Made by a program: the position numbers and the translations under genes. Below the pieces are notes generated by a model. That model was not told the DNA's origin, did not search any database, and saw only the letters and a list, made by a program, of their open reading frames with translations. This document shows positions 62,685 to 64,000 of a stretch of DNA of 64,000 bases, piece by piece. The DNA is from Pseudoalteromonas piscicida (GTDB taxonomy: Bacteria; Pseudomonadota; Gammaproteobacteria; Enterobacterales; Alteromonadaceae): the NCBI RefSeq assembly GCF_002208135.1, contig NZ_CP021646.1, positions 1,161,501-1,225,500 of the forward strand. The letters are read 5' to 3'. Each line of letters begins with the position of its first letter. Position 1 is the first letter of the stretch.

Positions 62685-63383
62685 TTAATTCAGCGCAAGC
62701 TTAGCAAGACCGGCGGCAATGGCAGAAAGAGAGAGTAGTCTCAGTAAAATGATGGCAATATCAGAGCTGCCGCCCGCAGACGTATTTCGATAAACTAAGG
62801 GATAGTCAAAAAATATAAGCAAGTAGAGTAAGTCAAAAAAGCCGATCCGAGTACCATTGAGCTCTACTTTTGTACCATCTTTTAATAAGATTTCAGCAAA
62901 GCATAAATTGGCTGTGGTTTTTATTCTTCCGCCTTTTCGGTCTTTTAATAGTAGGTAATGAAAGATGATTTCGGAAATGTCTTCTCTGGCAATTTTTTGC
63001 GTGCCGCTTACCTTTGTTTTTATTGCTTTGGGCGAAATGGTCAATTGGCTTTTCGACACATCCATGACCCATTGAGAGCCAAAGCCAAATTTTTTGTACA
63101 GCATGACTCGTTTAGTGAAAAAGATAATTAAAAATGCGATTAAACAAGCAGGAAAAGCAATATAGCGTGGGTACTCACCATCAATAAAAGATGCTGTGAT
63201 AGCCAAGGCAAAGACGAGTAATGCAAATAAAAACTCAGCGCCACCGGAAAGCATGCTCAGCGCGGCGATAGATTTGAGAGACACGCGAGAGTCATCGTTC
63301 AATTCATTTTTTTTTAGAGACACATATTTGAACCACACTTTATCCGTTAGTGATAAATCGAGTGTGTGTTTGGCTAAGGACAT
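62685..63383 (-). CDS. Membrane protein of unknown function
   Basis: The 232-residue product (from the ATG at 63383) has two adjacent hydrophobic helices near residues ~45-65 and 72-92 (FLFALLVFALAITASFIDGE; RYIAFPACLIAFLIIFFTKR). A soluble beta-rich middle follows, then a C-terminal hydrophobic helix (residues ~205-232). The start is chosen because GGAGGTGCC lies six bases upstream on the minus strand; a longer frame to 63560 would overlap the divergent GNAT gene. No family is recognised. The gene converges with the DUF2254 gene. Confidence 0.6.
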   Translation of the reverse strand: MSLAKHTLDLSLTDKVWFKYVSLKKNELNDDSRVSLKSIAALSMLSGGAEFLFALLVFALAITASFIDGEYPRYIAFPACLIAFLIIFFTKRVMLYKKFGFGSQWVMDVSKSQLTISPKAIKTKVSGTQKIAREDISEIIFHYLLLKDRKGGRIKTTANLCFAEILLKDGTKVELNGTRIGFFDLLYLLIFFDYPLVYRNTSAGGSSDIAIILLRLLSLSAIAAGLAKLALN

Positions 63384-63551
63384 AGGGCACCTCCTTGGTA
63401 TTAATAAAAGCAATGATCCTGAGCCATTTATATCGTATTTCCATGAAACTTGGAAATTTTTCAACTGGTTGCGTTGTGTTTTGACCAATAGATTGGTACT
63501 TTTTTGATTACCAACTGGTACAGTTGTAAGAACGCTTGGGGAGCGGAATAT

Positions 63552-64000
63552 ATGATCCAAAAATTAAACAATCGCGATGCGTCGGTGGCGAGAGGGATTT
63601 CCAATGTGTTTCAACGCTCATACAAAATAGAAGCAGAGTTAATTGGGGCGAGTTATTTTCCGCCTTTATCTCGGACTGTAGAAGAGATAAGTAGTGCAAC
63701 AAGCCACTTTTACGGATATTTCGAAAATCAAAATCTTGCCGCAGTCATTGAAATTGTCATTTTTGAGAAAACGCTTGAAATAGATAGCCTGACCGTTGAT
63801 CCCAATTATTTTCGCAAAGGGATCGCGGGTGAACTACTACGTTTTGCGATGTCGGAGTTTGATGTCGAAAAGGTGATTGTAGAAACTGCAACGGCAAACG
63901 CGCCCGCTATTGCACTCTACCAAAAATACGGTTTTGTTGAATACAAACGTTGGTTGCCGACATACGGCATTGAGAAATTAGCGCTGGCGGTGGATGTCTA
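63552..64000 (+). CDS. GNAT-family N-acetyltransferase (runs to the window edge)
   Basis: At least 149 codons from the ATG at 63552 encode a compact GNAT protein. It begins MIQKLNNRDASVARGISNVF; ITSLTVDP-like strand LEIDSLTVDPNYFRKGIAGE near residue 78 carries the acetyl-CoA loop (RKGIAGEL). VIVETATANAPAIALYQKYG near residue 112 is the typical end of the fold. The last codon visible is followed by TA at the window edge, so the stop is probably the next base. The acceptor substrate is unknown. GGGGAGCGG lies upstream as ribosome binding site. Confidence 0.82.
   Translation, partial: MIQKLNNRDASVARGISNVFQRSYKIEAELIGASYFPPLSRTVEEISSATSHFYGYFENQNLAAVIEIVIFEKTLEIDSLTVDPNYFRKGIAGELLRFAMSEFDVEKVIVETATANAPAIALYQKYGFVEYKRWLPTYGIEKLALAVDV

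Overview
The window looks like a chromosomal segment of a marine gammaproteobacterium, most likely Pseudoalteromonas or a close relative (inference). The grounds are the dnaE-accA-tilS order, moderate-to-low G+C, a secreted multidomain laminarinase, several TolB-like/serine-hydrolase genes and REP/MITE-like repeats. I had no database access; family names come from motifs and recall of family features.

Layout. 1-7200 is housekeeping: the 3' end of dnaE, accA with a terminator, tilS overlapped by a small membrane protein gene, a diguanylate cyclase and a KefB/YbaL-type antiporter. 7231-11533 is a two-gene cassette (CadC-like winged-helix/TolB regulator and divergent esterase-TPR protein) bracketed by two tandem arrays of an 82-bp REP-like unit. 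11550-14475 is a minus-strand operon (patatin, beta-propeller protein, GNAT), followed by a DUF3014 gene and the 4.5S SRP RNA gene ffs.

Immediately downstream of ffs (about 16146-28540) lies an accessory island that appears to be a graveyard of nested mobile elements carrying defence-type cargo. It holds a chimeric gene resembling the GmtY N-terminus joined to GmtX (gamma-mobile-trio), an Abi_C protein, a CoiA-like zinc protein and a serine resolvase with a recognisable res site. It also holds a TnsB N-terminal fragment, a Mrr-like nuclease/STAND NTPase gene broken by two single-base frameshifts, and a truncated tnsA preceded by repeats like those of type I-F3 Tn7-CRISPR transposon ends. A membrane-anchored caspase-like protease and small orphan genes complete it. 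ffs is a known attachment site for Tn7-like elements.

28692-33403 carries an XRE-cupin regulator with a clear operator, a secreted serine hydrolase, a DsbA-like protein, an MBL-fold protein with degraded metal motif, and a LysR regulator. 33774-41195 is an acetone carboxylase locus: a sigma-54 activator (frameshifted as given), a 22-bp palindrome, a consensus -24/-12 promoter and the beta, alpha and gamma subunit genes.

42203-46645 encodes a 1480-aa secreted protein that fuses a GH16 laminarinase, carbohydrate-binding modules and thrombospondin-type-3 linkers to a di-heme oxidoreductase (DUF1111/DHOR) domain. Two LacI-type palindromes lie upstream and a convergent porin follows. 48600-64000 is a mixed region: TolB-like proteins, a lipoprotein serine hydrolase, a P-loop kinase-like protein, a guanidine-II riboswitch ahead of an SMR guanidinium exporter, and several unknowns. 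It continues with a GFA protein, a GNAT gene interrupted by a 160-bp MITE, a phospholipase-A2-like secreted protein, an NhaC-type antiporter, a DUF2254 protein and a GNAT gene running off the end.

Three genes are broken by single missing bases, all in homopolymer runs. This could be sequencing error, phase variation or decay, and should be resolved before functional claims are made for those genes.
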